Shown piece after piece: positions 8,501-16,709 of a stretch of DNA of 64,000 nucleotides. This DNA is from JBEIHX01 sp040381075. GTDB lineage: Bacteria; Pseudomonadota; Alphaproteobacteria; Caulobacterales; Aquidulcibacteraceae. The notes below the pieces were generated by a model, which was not told the origin of the DNA, did not search any database, and saw only the letters and a list, made by a program, of their open reading frames with translations. The position numbers were made by a program, and so were the translations under genes. The stretch covers positions 1 through 64,000 of the forward strand of contig JBEIHX010000001.1 in assembly GCA_040381075.1 (NCBI GenBank). Direction: 5' to 3'. Every line of letters starts with the position of its first letter. The stretch's first letter is position 1.

Positions 8501-9295
8501 ATGCAGTCGGATACTGAGGCGGATGACCTGGAGCAGTCGTCGCGCGGGGAGTGGAGTGTGGCGGCCGGGCCGGCTGCAGCGCTTGGCGTTCTGGCTCTGA
8601 TCGCGGCTGCGGGACTGACACCAGGACCGCCGGCGCCGGCGCGCGAGCCTGCCTGGGTCGACCGCCTGGATGCGCAGATCGCGCGCGGCGCCGATGGTTG
8701 GGTGAGGGTGCGATACGACCGCCCGGTTGCGATCCTGTCGGGTGAAGCGGCGAGCGCGCAACTGCGGGACGCTGCCCTGGCGTCCCTTGAGCGCGAGATG
8801 AAGCGCGATCCGGACGCAGCCAGGGATGTTGCTGTGGTGGTCGACGCGATCGCCGTTCGCAACGAACCCCCGGCCGTCGGGGCTGCACTTATGGCGTTGC
8901 CTGCGGATCCAGACGCGCCGGCCTGCCAAAAAGCCTTTGATGAAACGCTCGCCGGGCGAACCATTCAATTCGAGACCGGCATGGCGAACCTGTCGGGCGG
9001 CTCGGATCGGCTGCTTGATGCAATCGCTGGCGTGGCGATGCGTTGCGGCGCTTTCGCAATCTCGATTGAAGGCCACACCGACTCCCGCGGGCCTGGCGAT
9101 GTCAATCTTGTGCTGTCCCGCCGTCGGGCGGAAACTGTCCGCGCCTATCTTGTTGATCGCGGTGCTGAGCCTGCAGCGCTCACGGCGATCGGCTATGGCG
9201 AGACCCGTCCGCTCGACCGTGCGGCGGACGGGCGGGCGCACGCCCGCAACCGTCGCATAGCCTTCACGGTCAAGCCGGGTCCCGCCAGCGACTGA
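8501..9295 (+). CDS. OmpA-family protein with N-terminal membrane segment
   Basis: 264 residues. One hydrophobic segment at ~22-40 should place the remainder in the periplasm. Residues ~150-260 form an OmpA-C peptidoglycan-binding domain: FETGMANLSGGS, IEGHTDSRG, LSRRRAETVRAYL, GYGETRP and ARNRRIAF. The middle (~50-115, GWVRVRYDRPVAILSGEA) is reminiscent of a BON-type domain, as in some OmpA/ArfA-like proteins, but weakly. The ATG follows GGAG at 6-bp spacing. No partner is adjacent. Confidence 0.85.
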   Translation: MQSDTEADDLEQSSRGEWSVAAGPAAALGVLALIAAAGLTPGPPAPAREPAWVDRLDAQIARGADGWVRVRYDRPVAILSGEAASAQLRDAALASLEREMKRDPDAARDVAVVVDAIAVRNEPPAVGAALMALPADPDAPACQKAFDETLAGRTIQFETGMANLSGGSDRLLDAIAGVAMRCGAFAISIEGHTDSRGPGDVNLVLSRRRAETVRAYLVDRGAEPAALTAIGYGETRPLDRAADGRAHARNRRIAFTVKPGPASD

Positions 9296-9389
9296 GCCCT
9301 CGGCCGGTCGCGTCCGGGGCCCGGTCCGCGCTGCACGTTTCTGCGCACCGGGCCGTTTGCCTGATGGGCCCTTCTGCCTGCCTGGCGTG

Positions 9390-10130
9390 TTACCTCGTCA
9401 ACCGCACATTGCTTCGCGCGATCGCCTGAACGGTCATATCAAGGTCGGCCGGGGTGATGTTGAAGGACTTCTTCTGATCTCCGGTGCAGCGCCGCATCAG
9501 ATCACGCGCCTCAACATCGCGCACGTCGACTAGGATGGTAAAGATCTCGACGCCATAGGTTGTGCGCAGCGACGTGCAGGCATCGATGGTCAGGTTATCC
9601 AGTGACGTACGGTCGAGCCGGCTCACGCCATATGTGCGTGGGCAGGCGCCGGCACTGCCACGGTCGCTGGTTCGTTGCAGCCGTCGTAGCCCTCGAAGTG
9701 GTAGGGTGGATTGTTCTCGCCGTCGGTCAGCAGGACCCGCACCTTGCGCGCGGTATCGCTGTTGAAGGCGTTTGGGCGCGGTCAGCGGCATAACCCCAGA
9801 AGCTCGTCCACTCGTCGCGGGGCGACAGCATGCGCACCCGGCTGCGGGCGACTGGCTGACCCGCCACGGTGAGAACAGCGTGGGTGATGTTGAGCGCGCT
9901 TTGACGGGGCGTTCCGGGCGCCATGGCGCATCAGTTCCAAGGCGCCCCGGTGTGGGGCGAGGCTGCGGATGATGGCTCCTGCAACGCCAGCCATCGCATG
10001 GACCTGCGGTGACGGTTGCGCCGGTGGTCTCGGGGACAGGCACAGGTTTCACCAATCGCGGATCGCCGCCGTGCGCCTGTGATGGTCCGTCCAACCACAC
10101 ATTGTGACGGGTGAGCACGCGGCCACACAG
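9390..10130 (-). pseudogene. decayed TadG-like pilus-assembly protein (VWA domain) with several frameshifts
   Basis: Minus-strand pieces of a TadE/TadG-type protein occur in collinear order but in different frames. They are LAPHRGALELM (~9930-9960), NITHAVL then MLSPRDEWTSFWGYAADRA (~9785-9890), ARKVRVLLTDGENNPPYHFE (~9690-9755), and a C-terminal piece to the TAA at 9390 (VEIFTILVDVRDVEARDLMR, then SFNITPADLDMTVQAIA). TadG proteins carry a von Willebrand A domain with LxTDGEN and work with the Flp/Tad pilus. At least two frame changes are needed, so the gene is probably dead. The 5' end is not recognisable. Confidence 0.6.
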
Positions 10131-10515
10131 GAGCAGCGACCTGTCGGATGCACGCGGTGGGATCGGTGTGTCGCCCTGAAGGGCAGGGGCTGCGACCGTG
10201 ACGAGCGCGCGCCCCGCCGCCCGTACAGCCGTCCTGCGGAGGCGAGGGTGCTGCGTGGCGCAAATCAAGCGCCGATGTCGATGGGCGCGCTGGAGCGCGC
10301 CGATCATGGGCGCGAGCCCTCGTGCGCTGGTCATCGCGACAGGGATGCCCGCAGGCAAATCGCGCAGTCGCCGCGTCGCGGACGTGGATGTGACACGCAG
10401 CGCGTTGCGTTGCATGGCGCCGCGCGCGGTCTTTCCAGACGTGCTGACCGGGCTTAATGGCCGGGCCGCCGGGCCGGGGGTGGCGCGGGGCGCGCCTTGG
10501 CGCCATGATGTGGGC

Positions 10516-10980
10516 ATGAAACTGCGCGGCCGCGTCCTCTCTGCGCTTGTGGCGCCAGCCCCGCTGGCTGTTTGCGCAGCATTGGGTTGCGCCGGTCTGG
10601 TGTCTGCGTGCGCGGGCTCATCGCCGCGCGATGCGGTTGGCTTCAACATCGCCATGCCGCAAACCGTGCTGGTGGATCGCCTGCAATTTGGCGTCACGCC
10701 CCTTCCGGGCGGGCGCGGCTTTCTGCTGGAGTTGCGGTTCACCACCTCCCAGGCAGGGGAGGCGCCGCAGCGCGCGGCGAGCGAGGCTGACTATCGCCAG
10801 GCGGCGCAGAAGGCCTTGCCATCTGGCTGCACGCTCGCCCGGATGGAAAAGGGGCCGGACGGCGCATATCGGGTGGATTTTACCTGCGCTGTGTCCACGG
10901 GCGACCAGGGCGGACCCAAGCCCGCCAGCGGCGCCAAGCCCAAGGCATCAGGACCGGCGCGCCAGAAGGTCGGTTCCTGA
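10516..10980 (+). CDS. hypothetical lipoprotein
   Basis: 154 residues from an ATG. The N-terminus is a signal sequence ending in a lipobox-like VSAC (Cys ~32), so a lipoprotein is likely. The mature part has a predicted beta-rich stretch (TVLVDRLQFGVTPLPGGRGF) and a Cys-containing LPSGCTLARMEKGPDGAY, and ends in a Lys/Ala/Pro-rich tail. No family was recognised. The 385 bp upstream hold only the undecipherable 5' part of the decayed TadG-like gene. It lies 81 bp before another lipoprotein gene on the same strand. Confidence 0.6.
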   Translation: MKLRGRVLSALVAPAPLAVCAALGCAGLVSACAGSSPRDAVGFNIAMPQTVLVDRLQFGVTPLPGGRGFLLELRFTTSQAGEAPQRAASEADYRQAAQKALPSGCTLARMEKGPDGAYRVDFTCAVSTGDQGGPKPASGAKPKASGPARQKVGS

Positions 10981-11061
10981 GTCCGTCAAACGCGCCCTGC
11001 GGGCGCAATCTGAGGCGTTCCTGAGGATGGGGGCGCACATGGGTCCGGAAGGAGTGCAAGG

Positions 11062-11799
11062 ATGCAAACAACCATTCAGCGCAGCACTGCAGGCATCGCG
11101 CTCGTTCTGGTGCTGGCGCTGTCAGCCTGCGGGAAAAAGCAGGATGGAACCGAAGCCGCAGACGCCACTGCGCCGCCGCCACACGCGGCGCAGGGCGAGA
11201 CGTTCCCTGATGCACTGTCTGCGCCGAGCGCGTCCTATGCGGGGGTTATGCGGTTTTATGGGGCCGACGCGCCTCTGGACGCCAAGGTATACGCCAGTGG
11301 TCCCAGGCTTCGCATGGAGATGTCAGGCGGCATGGGCGCTGGCGGCGCTATGGCGATCGTCACTGATCTCAGTTCGCGCCAGACCGTCATGTTTCCGATC
11401 GGCGACGTTCCGGCGGCTGCGCGGGTGGCGATGACCGTCGCTCTCGGCGAGGGCGGCGCCCCGCAGCTTGCCGATCTTTACGGCGCTGGCGTCACCACCC
11501 GACGCATTGGCCTGGATATGGTGGCGGGCCAGCGCTGCGCACTGTGGGAGGCCGCTGATCCGAAGTCTGAATCGGTGACGGTGAGCTGTGTGACCTCGGA
11601 TGGGATCAACATGCGCACAGTCAACGCAAAGACGAATGCGCCCTTGATGGAAATGGCCCAGCTGACGCGCGGGGCGCAGGATCCAGCGCTGTTTGCGCCG
11701 CCGTCTGGATACCGCACCATGGCCATGCCCCAGTTTGGCGCCATGCCAAGCCCGGAGCAGATGCGCGCGCTTGAGGATATGGCCAAGGCGGCGAAGTAG
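11062..11799 (+). CDS. hypothetical lipoprotein, DUF4412-like
   Basis: 245 residues with a clear lipoprotein signal: a hydrophobic segment followed by LSACGKK (Cys23). The mature domain is beta-rich, with YAGVMRFYG, DAKVYASGPRLRMEMSG and RQTVMFPIGD near the start and CALWEAADPKSESVTVSC later. It resembles proteins that test whether a metal or dye stabilises an outer-membrane lipoprotein fold (DUF4412/LolA-like), but this is a weak impression. The ATG follows GGAAGGAGTGCAAGG. It may be co-transcribed with the lipoprotein gene 81 bp upstream. Confidence 0.75.
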   Translation: MQTTIQRSTAGIALVLVLALSACGKKQDGTEAADATAPPPHAAQGETFPDALSAPSASYAGVMRFYGADAPLDAKVYASGPRLRMEMSGGMGAGGAMAIVTDLSSRQTVMFPIGDVPAAARVAMTVALGEGGAPQLADLYGAGVTTRRIGLDMVAGQRCALWEAADPKSESVTVSCVTSDGINMRTVNAKTNAPLMEMAQLTRGAQDPALFAPPSGYRTMAMPQFGAMPSPEQMRALEDMAKAAK

Positions 11800-11853
11800 G
11801 ATGTCCTGGTTGGCCGTCCGTCCTGAGCGACTGCGCGAATTCGTCGGCCTGCG

Positions 11854-11913
11854 GGACTGATCAGGGGCCGGACCGATCAGGGGCCGAACCGATCGGGGCG
11901 GACCGATTGGGGT
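11854..11913. repeat. tandem array, 14-16-bp unit x 4
   Basis: Units GGACTGATCAGGGGCC and GGACCGATCAGGGGCC (16 bp), then GAACCGATCGGGGC and GGACCGATTGGGGT (14 bp), followed by a partial fifth. They lie in the 469-bp spacer between the lipoprotein gene and bamE, which are convergent. I see no gene in the remainder of that spacer (11921-12268). Confidence 0.75.
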
Positions 11914-12268
11914 GGACCGGGCAGCGAGGGCGGAAAGACGCCAGAGAGGGCCAGTTGGGGCAGCCCGGCCGGGCAGGCCGCGGGGAGCTGGCCAGTCCGG
12001 CGTCAGTTGCCGACCTCAGCGGGCACTCCAGCGGGCAGGCGTCGTTTGCGCGGTCGCATCGGTTTCGCGCCAGCGCCTCACTGAATGCTCCCAGGGCACA
12101 AATTTCCCTGGATCACGGTTCCCCTCCGCCCGGGGCCGCGCCCGCGACACGCTCTCAGGATGCGTCCTCGGGACGCTGTCTCAGAACGCGTTCTTCAGGG
12201 GCGCTCGCCGGACGGGCAGAGGGGCCTTGGACTGGGGTCGTGCCGGGCGGGCGTGCGATGCAGGCCGA

Positions 12269-12814
12269 TCAGCGGCGATCGTCGCGCGAGCCCGGTCCCT
12301 GCTCGTTCGGCGATTGACCCGGCAGGCGACCGATATTGCCGAACAATTGTTCGATGATCGTGAGTTCGCGACCGCGCGTTGGGGTCTCCCGCGACGCGTA
12401 ATCAATGACCTTGCCGTCCGCCAGACCGTAAGTTTTGACTTCGGACACGACATCTGCGTCGCCGAAGCGCACGGCGGTGACGCTGCGCGTGATTGATCTT
12501 GGATGCTGATAGGTGCGCCGGGCCTTAGTATCCGAAATGTAGTACCAGACATTCGGGTCGAAGGTCGCCACAGTCGACGGGTTGCCAAGTCGGGCGATGA
12601 CCGAACTCTTGGTGTCCTCTCCCAGCTTCACATCGACGGTCTGACCCTCGTCCGGGATGAAACCGTGCTGCTCGACCGTGGAGATGCACCCCGCCAGCGC
12701 GCCCCCTGCCAGAGCGAGGCCCAATGCGCCCGGAAGTGCGCGCGCCACAGCGCTGGGCAGCGCGACTGCGGCAAATTTGGCTGCGCCGGCGGCGAGGGCG
12801 GTGCGGAACCTCAT
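12269..12814 (-). CDS. bamE: outer-membrane assembly lipoprotein BamE (SmpA/OmlA)
   Basis: 181 residues. The signal peptide ends in LAGC (Cys43), giving an outer-membrane lipoprotein. The SmpA/OmlA domain follows: HGFIPDEGQTVDVKLGEDTKS, VIARLGNPSTVATFDPNVWYY, ISDTKARRTY and VTAVRF. BamE is an accessory subunit of the Bam complex that inserts beta-barrels into the outer membrane. The ATG at 12812-12814 follows GGGAG; a frame extending to 13006 would overlap the divergent chaperone gene. The short acidic C-terminal tail is extra to the core domain. The divergent arrangement with the bc1 chaperone gene is common in alphaproteobacteria. Confidence 0.92.
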   Translation of the reverse strand: MRFRTALAAGAAKFAAVALPSAVARALPGALGLALAGGALAGCISTVEQHGFIPDEGQTVDVKLGEDTKSSVIARLGNPSTVATFDPNVWYYISDTKARRTYQHPRSITRSVTAVRFGDADVVSEVKTYGLADGKVIDYASRETPTRGRELTIIEQLFGNIGRLPGQSPNEQGPGSRDDRR

Positions 12815-12913
12815 GCGTGTCTCCCGTCTGGTTGGCGCCCTCGGGGCGTGCCTTCCTGGCCTGCCTGCACTAGATCCGACCGGTGGGGCGTGCAAGCCCG
12901 CGATGGAGCGCAG

Positions 12914-13510
12914 ATGTTCGCCAGGCTGTTCGAATTCGCCAAACTGTTCAGGCCGGCCAGTGAGGCGGTCATCGCGGACAGGCTCTACGTCGCCGTGATG
13001 CAGCATGCACGGCTAGAAACTTTCTACGTCGATTTCGAGGCGCCCGACACGTTTGAGGGACGCTTTGAGATGGCTGCCCTGGTGTCGATCCTGGTGATCC
13101 GGCGGCTTCAGGAGGGAGACGCCGGCGCGCGGGATCTGGCCCAGCGCCTGTTTGACCGGCTGTTTGCGGGCTTCGATGAGGCGCTGCGCGACGTGGGCGT
13201 TGGCGACATGACCATCGCCAAGCGCATCCGCAAGCTTGGCGAGGCGTTTTACGGTCGGGCCGCTGTTTATGGCGCAGCGCTTGCCGCGGGGGATGCGCCG
13301 GGTCTCGGCGCGGCGCTCGCCCGCAACGTCTGGCGCGCTGACCTGCAGGAGGCGCCGCGGGCCGGCGCCTTGGCCGTTTACGCGCTTGGCGTTGCGGCTG
13401 CGTTGGCGGACCAGGATCTGGCTGCGCTCGGCCGTGGCGAGATCGCCCTCCCGCCGCCCGGCGCGCCGGGCCTGGCTGCGGCTGGCGCTGCGGCTGGCGC
13501 AGCCCGCTGA
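12914..13510 (+). CDS. ubiquinol-cytochrome c chaperone family protein
   Basis: 198 residues matching the CBP3/UQCC1-type chaperone domain: YVAVMQHARLETFYVDFEAPDTFEGRFEM split over ~26-56, VLVIRRL-like core, LFAGFDEALRDVGVGDMTIAKR and KLGEAFYGR. It assists cytochrome bc1 assembly. The ATG follows GGAG. The C-terminal ~25 residues are Ala/Pro-rich and low in complexity. In many alphaproteobacteria a DUF177 (YceD) gene separates this gene from plsX; here only 87 bp lie between them. Confidence 0.88.
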   Translation: MFARLFEFAKLFRPASEAVIADRLYVAVMQHARLETFYVDFEAPDTFEGRFEMAALVSILVIRRLQEGDAGARDLAQRLFDRLFAGFDEALRDVGVGDMTIAKRIRKLGEAFYGRAAVYGAALAAGDAPGLGAALARNVWRADLQEAPRAGALAVYALGVAAALADQDLAALGRGEIALPPPGAPGLAAAGAAAGAAR

Positions 13511-13597
13511 TCACGCATCGTTGATCTTGCCGGCGAGAGGATTATGGTCGCGTCCTCCTTCTGCTGGGACCCTTCAGAAAGGCAGGCTGGTAGCGCG

Positions 13598-14656
13598 ATG
13601 AACGACGGCGTGATCATCGCCATCGATGCGATGGGCGGCGACCATGCGCCGGACATCGTGATTGAAGGCTTGGACCGCGTGGCGCGCGGTCGCAGCGACG
13701 TCGCCTTCCTGGTGCATGGCGACGAAGCCCGCCTCGCCGCGTTGTTCGAGCGCTATCCCGAGGCCCGGCGCGCCTCCCGGGTCACGCATGCGAGCGATGT
13801 CATCGGGATGGAGGTCAAGCCGAGCCAGGCGCTGCGACGCGGCAAGGGCACCAGCATGTGGAATGCGATCGACAGCGTGAAGGCGGGCGCCGCCGGGGTC
13901 ATCGTGTCGGCCGGCAACACGGGCGCACTGATGGCGATCGCCATGCTGCGGCTGCGAACGCTTGAGGGGGTCCATCGTCCCGCACTGGTTGCAAGCTGGC
14001 CCACGGTGCGGGGGGTCACGGCCGTGCTGGACGTTGGCGCCAACGTGACGGCGGACGCTGAGCAGCTCGTCGAATTCGCTGTCATGGGCGAAGCCTTCGC
14101 CCGGGCGCGCTACGGACTGAGCCGGCCGAGCATTGGCCTTCTCAATGTCGGCTCCGAAGACATGAAAGGTCATGAGGAGATCCGCGAGGCGGCGCGGCTC
14201 ATTCGTGAGCGGCAGGGCGATCTGGACCTCGATTTCCGCGGCTTTATAGAGGGCGACGACATTTCCCAGGGCGTTGTCGACGTCGTTGTGACCGATGGGT
14301 TCACGGGCAATATCGCGCTCAAGACCGCCGAGGGCACGGCGCGTCTGGTCGGCGGCTTTGTGCGCGAGGCGCTCACTGCCGGGCCGCTTGCGATGCTTGG
14401 GGCGGCGCTCGCCTCCGGCGGGTTGGCGCGGCTGAAGGATCGGATGGATCCCCGCAAGGTCAATGCCGGGGTTTTCCTCGGTCTCAACGGGATTGTGGTG
14501 AAGAGTCATGGCGGCACGGACGCCATCGGTTTCGCAACGGCGGTTGAGGCGGCCATCGGGCTTGCGCCGTCGCGCTTCGCCGAAGAGGTTGGGGCGAAGC
14601 TGCGGGCCGCCGCCGCCCATGCTGGCGCGCCAGCCAATCTCGGCGCCATTCCATGA
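13598..14656 (+). CDS. plsX: phosphate acyltransferase PlsX
   Basis: 352 residues. It converts acyl-ACP to acyl-phosphate, feeding the PlsY step of phospholipid synthesis at the inner face of the membrane. Family landmarks: IAIDAMGGDHAP at the N-terminus, KPSQALRRGKGTSMW, SAGNTGALMA, LDVGANV, GLLNVGSEDMKG, GFIEGDDI and DGFTGNIALKT. The ATG at 13598 is chosen because the conserved N-terminus begins there; the frame extends 18 codons upstream without conserved sequence. Its stop overlaps the fabH start by 4 bp (ATGA). Confidence 0.96.
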   Translation: MNDGVIIAIDAMGGDHAPDIVIEGLDRVARGRSDVAFLVHGDEARLAALFERYPEARRASRVTHASDVIGMEVKPSQALRRGKGTSMWNAIDSVKAGAAGVIVSAGNTGALMAIAMLRLRTLEGVHRPALVASWPTVRGVTAVLDVGANVTADAEQLVEFAVMGEAFARARYGLSRPSIGLLNVGSEDMKGHEEIREAARLIRERQGDLDLDFRGFIEGDDISQGVVDVVVTDGFTGNIALKTAEGTARLVGGFVREALTAGPLAMLGAALASGGLARLKDRMDPRKVNAGVFLGLNGIVVKSHGGTDAIGFATAVEAAIGLAPSRFAEEVGAKLRAAAAHAGAPANLGAIP

Positions 14657-15627
14657 GTGCGTATCGCGCCCTGGTCGCCGGCGTCGGGGGCTACCTGCCG
14701 CAGACCGTGCTCACCAACGCCGATCTGGCCGCGCGGATGGATACATCCGACGCCTGGATTGTCGAGCGAACCGGGATCCGCGAGCGCCATATCGCAGCCG
14801 ATGGCGAACTGACCTCGGATCTGGGTTTGGCCGCGGCCCGAACTGCATTGGACTCGGCCGGCATGACGCCGGCCGACATCGATCTGATCGTTCTGGCGAC
14901 GGCGACGCCTGACCGGACGTTTCCGGCGACGGCGGTGCGCATCCAGGCGGGTCTTGGCATGCGCCATGGGGCGGCGTTTGACGTCCAGGCGGTGTGTTCC
15001 GGGTTCATTTATGCGTTGAGCGTTGCAGACGGTTTCATCGCGCGCGGGCATGCCCGCGCCGCCCTGGTCATTGGTGCGGAGACTTTTTCGCGCATTCTCG
15101 ATTGGGAGGACCGGGGCACCTGCGTGCTGTTTGGCGACGGGGCTGGCGCGGTGGTTCTGCGCGGCGCGCCTGCAGCCGAGGCGGAGGGGCGCGGGCTGCT
15201 CGCCACAAGCATTCGGTCCGATGGCCGCTACGAGGATCTGCTGTACGTCGATGGCGGCCCGTCCTCCACCGGGACAGTGGGCAAGCTGCGCATGCAGGGC
15301 AATGCTGTGTTCAAGCATGCAGTCACCAACATCGCCGATGCGATCGAACAGACGGCGGCGCTGGCCGGCGTGACGATCGATGAGGTCGACTGGTTCATCC
15401 CGCACCAGGCCAATCAGCGGATCCTCGATGGCGTTGCGCGCAAGCTCTCGATCGCGCCCGGCCGGGTTGTCTCCACCGTGGGAGTGCATGGCAATACGTC
15501 CGCCGCCTCTGTCCCGCTTGCCCTCCATACGGCGATTTCCGATGGTCGGGTGAAGCCTGGCGACCTCGTGCTGATGGAGGCGATGGGCGGCGGGTTCACC
15601 TGGGGGGCAGCCCTCGCGCGCATGTAG
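14653..15627 (+). CDS. fabH: beta-ketoacyl-ACP synthase III FabH
   Basis: 324 residues. It condenses acetyl-CoA with malonyl-ACP to start fatty acid synthesis. The catalytic triad is Cys115 (QAVCSG), His251 (IPHQANQR) and Asn281 (HGNTSAA). WIVERTGIRERH near residue 35 is also typical. It overlaps plsX by 4 bp, so the two should be translationally coupled, linking fatty acid initiation to phospholipid synthesis. Confidence 0.97.
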   Translation: MSAYRALVAGVGGYLPQTVLTNADLAARMDTSDAWIVERTGIRERHIAADGELTSDLGLAAARTALDSAGMTPADIDLIVLATATPDRTFPATAVRIQAGLGMRHGAAFDVQAVCSGFIYALSVADGFIARGHARAALVIGAETFSRILDWEDRGTCVLFGDGAGAVVLRGAPAAEAEGRGLLATSIRSDGRYEDLLYVDGGPSSTGTVGKLRMQGNAVFKHAVTNIADAIEQTAALAGVTIDEVDWFIPHQANQRILDGVARKLSIAPGRVVSTVGVHGNTSAASVPLALHTAISDGRVKPGDLVLMEAMGGGFTWGAALARM

Positions 15628-15711
15628 GCCTGCGACGCGGAGTCATCCGGTTGGCGTTTGACCGCTCTCGAGCGAATCCTTACGGTAGTCGCTGCAATCG
15701 GGAGGCGGGAT

Positions 15712-16032
15712 GTGTCCGGGAAGACAGTGACGCGGGCAGATATCGTTGAAGCGCTTGTGCGTGAAACCGCATCGCGGGATCCGCAACGCTCACGCCAGGA
15801 TTGCGTTGATCTGCTGGAAAACGTTCTCGATCTCATTGTGGCGCGCCTGAGCGAGGGTGAGACCGTCAAACTCGCCCGGTTCGGCATTTTCAGCGTGCGC
15901 GCCAAGCGGGCGCGCGTCGGCCGCAACCCCAAGACGGGCGTGGAGGCCGAGATCACGGCGCGGCGCGTGGTCACCTTCAAGCCGTCCCACATTCTGTGCG
16001 ATCGGGTTGCTGCGGCGCGGTCAGCGACGTGA
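15712..16032 (+). CDS. ihfA: integration host factor subunit alpha
   Basis: 106-residue HU/IHF-family DNA-bending protein. KTVTRADIVEALVRE, VLDLIVARLSEGETVKL, RFGIFSVRAKRARVGRNPKTG and RRVVTFKPS follow the IHF-alpha layout, including the Pro that intercalates in the beta arm (GRNPKTG). The GTG at 15712 follows GGGAGGCGGG and gives the family length; an upstream TTG at 15658 would add 18 non-conserved residues. The position after fabH and before a MerR gene is a standard alphaproteobacterial order. Confidence 0.93.
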   Translation: MSGKTVTRADIVEALVRETASRDPQRSRQDCVDLLENVLDLIVARLSEGETVKLARFGIFSVRAKRARVGRNPKTGVEAEITARRVVTFKPSHILCDRVAAARSAT

Positions 16033-16610
16033 GCCTCAAAGCTCTGCTGGAAGAACCAAACCGGCTGCGCAGCGCGTCGGAGGCGGCGCGCGAGCTGGGC
16101 GTTCCGCCGGACGTGCTGGCGTTTTGGGAGCGCCGTCTGGGAGACCTCGCGCCGCTGCGCGACGCGCGCGGGGAACGGCTTTACCGGCCGCAGGACATGG
16201 CCCTTCTGCGCCAGATCCGCTTTCGCCTGTATGTCGAGGGCTACACGATCACAGGCGTCAGCCGGCTTCTTGAAACCAACCGGCTTGCAGACGTCATGGC
16301 CGGGCGATCTTTGGCTCATCAACGGACGGATAGAGGGCGCATGACCCCCAAATCAGCATCGCTGCATCAGCCGGCTGAAGGCCGCGAACCGCAGGATCAT
16401 GGCGCTGGCGTGGGTCTGCGCCCTGGCGACCCGCGCGCCTTGCAGGCGGCGGCGGCGCAGGCGGCGGCGGCCGGGATGTTCGATGCGGGCGACGCTGATG
16501 CGGCGCGCGTGCGTCTGCGCGAGGTGCTTGTCCGGCTGCAGGCGGCCCGGGCGGATCTGCACCGCGCGCTCGCCGCCGACGAGCCAGCCGCCCGGCGCAG
16601 TGTCGGCTGA
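16029..16610 (+). CDS. MerR-family transcriptional regulator
   Basis: 193 residues starting with a GTG that overlaps the ihfA stop (GTGA). The N-terminal winged helix is visible: RSASEAARELGVPPDVLAFW, then RRLGDLAPLRDARGERLYRP and a hydrophobic IRFRLYVEGYTITGVSRLL. The C-terminal third is Ala/Arg-rich with a helical segment (ARVRLREVLVRLQAARADLH). Sensor residues such as paired Cys are absent, as in other members found behind ihfA. A tRNA-Pro that often follows this gene in relatives is not present in the following 99 bp. Confidence 0.88.
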   Translation: MSLKALLEEPNRLRSASEAARELGVPPDVLAFWERRLGDLAPLRDARGERLYRPQDMALLRQIRFRLYVEGYTITGVSRLLETNRLADVMAGRSLAHQRTDRGRMTPKSASLHQPAEGREPQDHGAGVGLRPGDPRALQAAAAQAAAAGMFDAGDADAARVRLREVLVRLQAARADLHRALAADEPAARRSVG

Positions 16611-16709
16611 ACAGTGCGCTGAACGCTGCGCGTCCCACACAGCTTTGATCTTGAGCGGCGCGCCAAGGCGGGCCAGTGTTCCGCCTGACGGGTTTTTCGG
16701 GAGTCGGGC

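Noticed and set aside
9350..9381. Two-copy 16-bp repeat after the OmpA-type gene
   Set aside because: The two halves differ at too many positions to separate from chance in GC-rich sequence.
9390..10745. 451-codon minus-strand frame as an intact gene
   Set aside because: Only its last ~75 codons are TadG-like. Other TadG pieces lie in different frames, and its start overlaps a lipoprotein gene on the other strand.
16611..16709. tRNA-Pro expected after the merR-type gene
   Set aside because: No cloverleaf or T-loop sequence is present in this 99-bp spacer.
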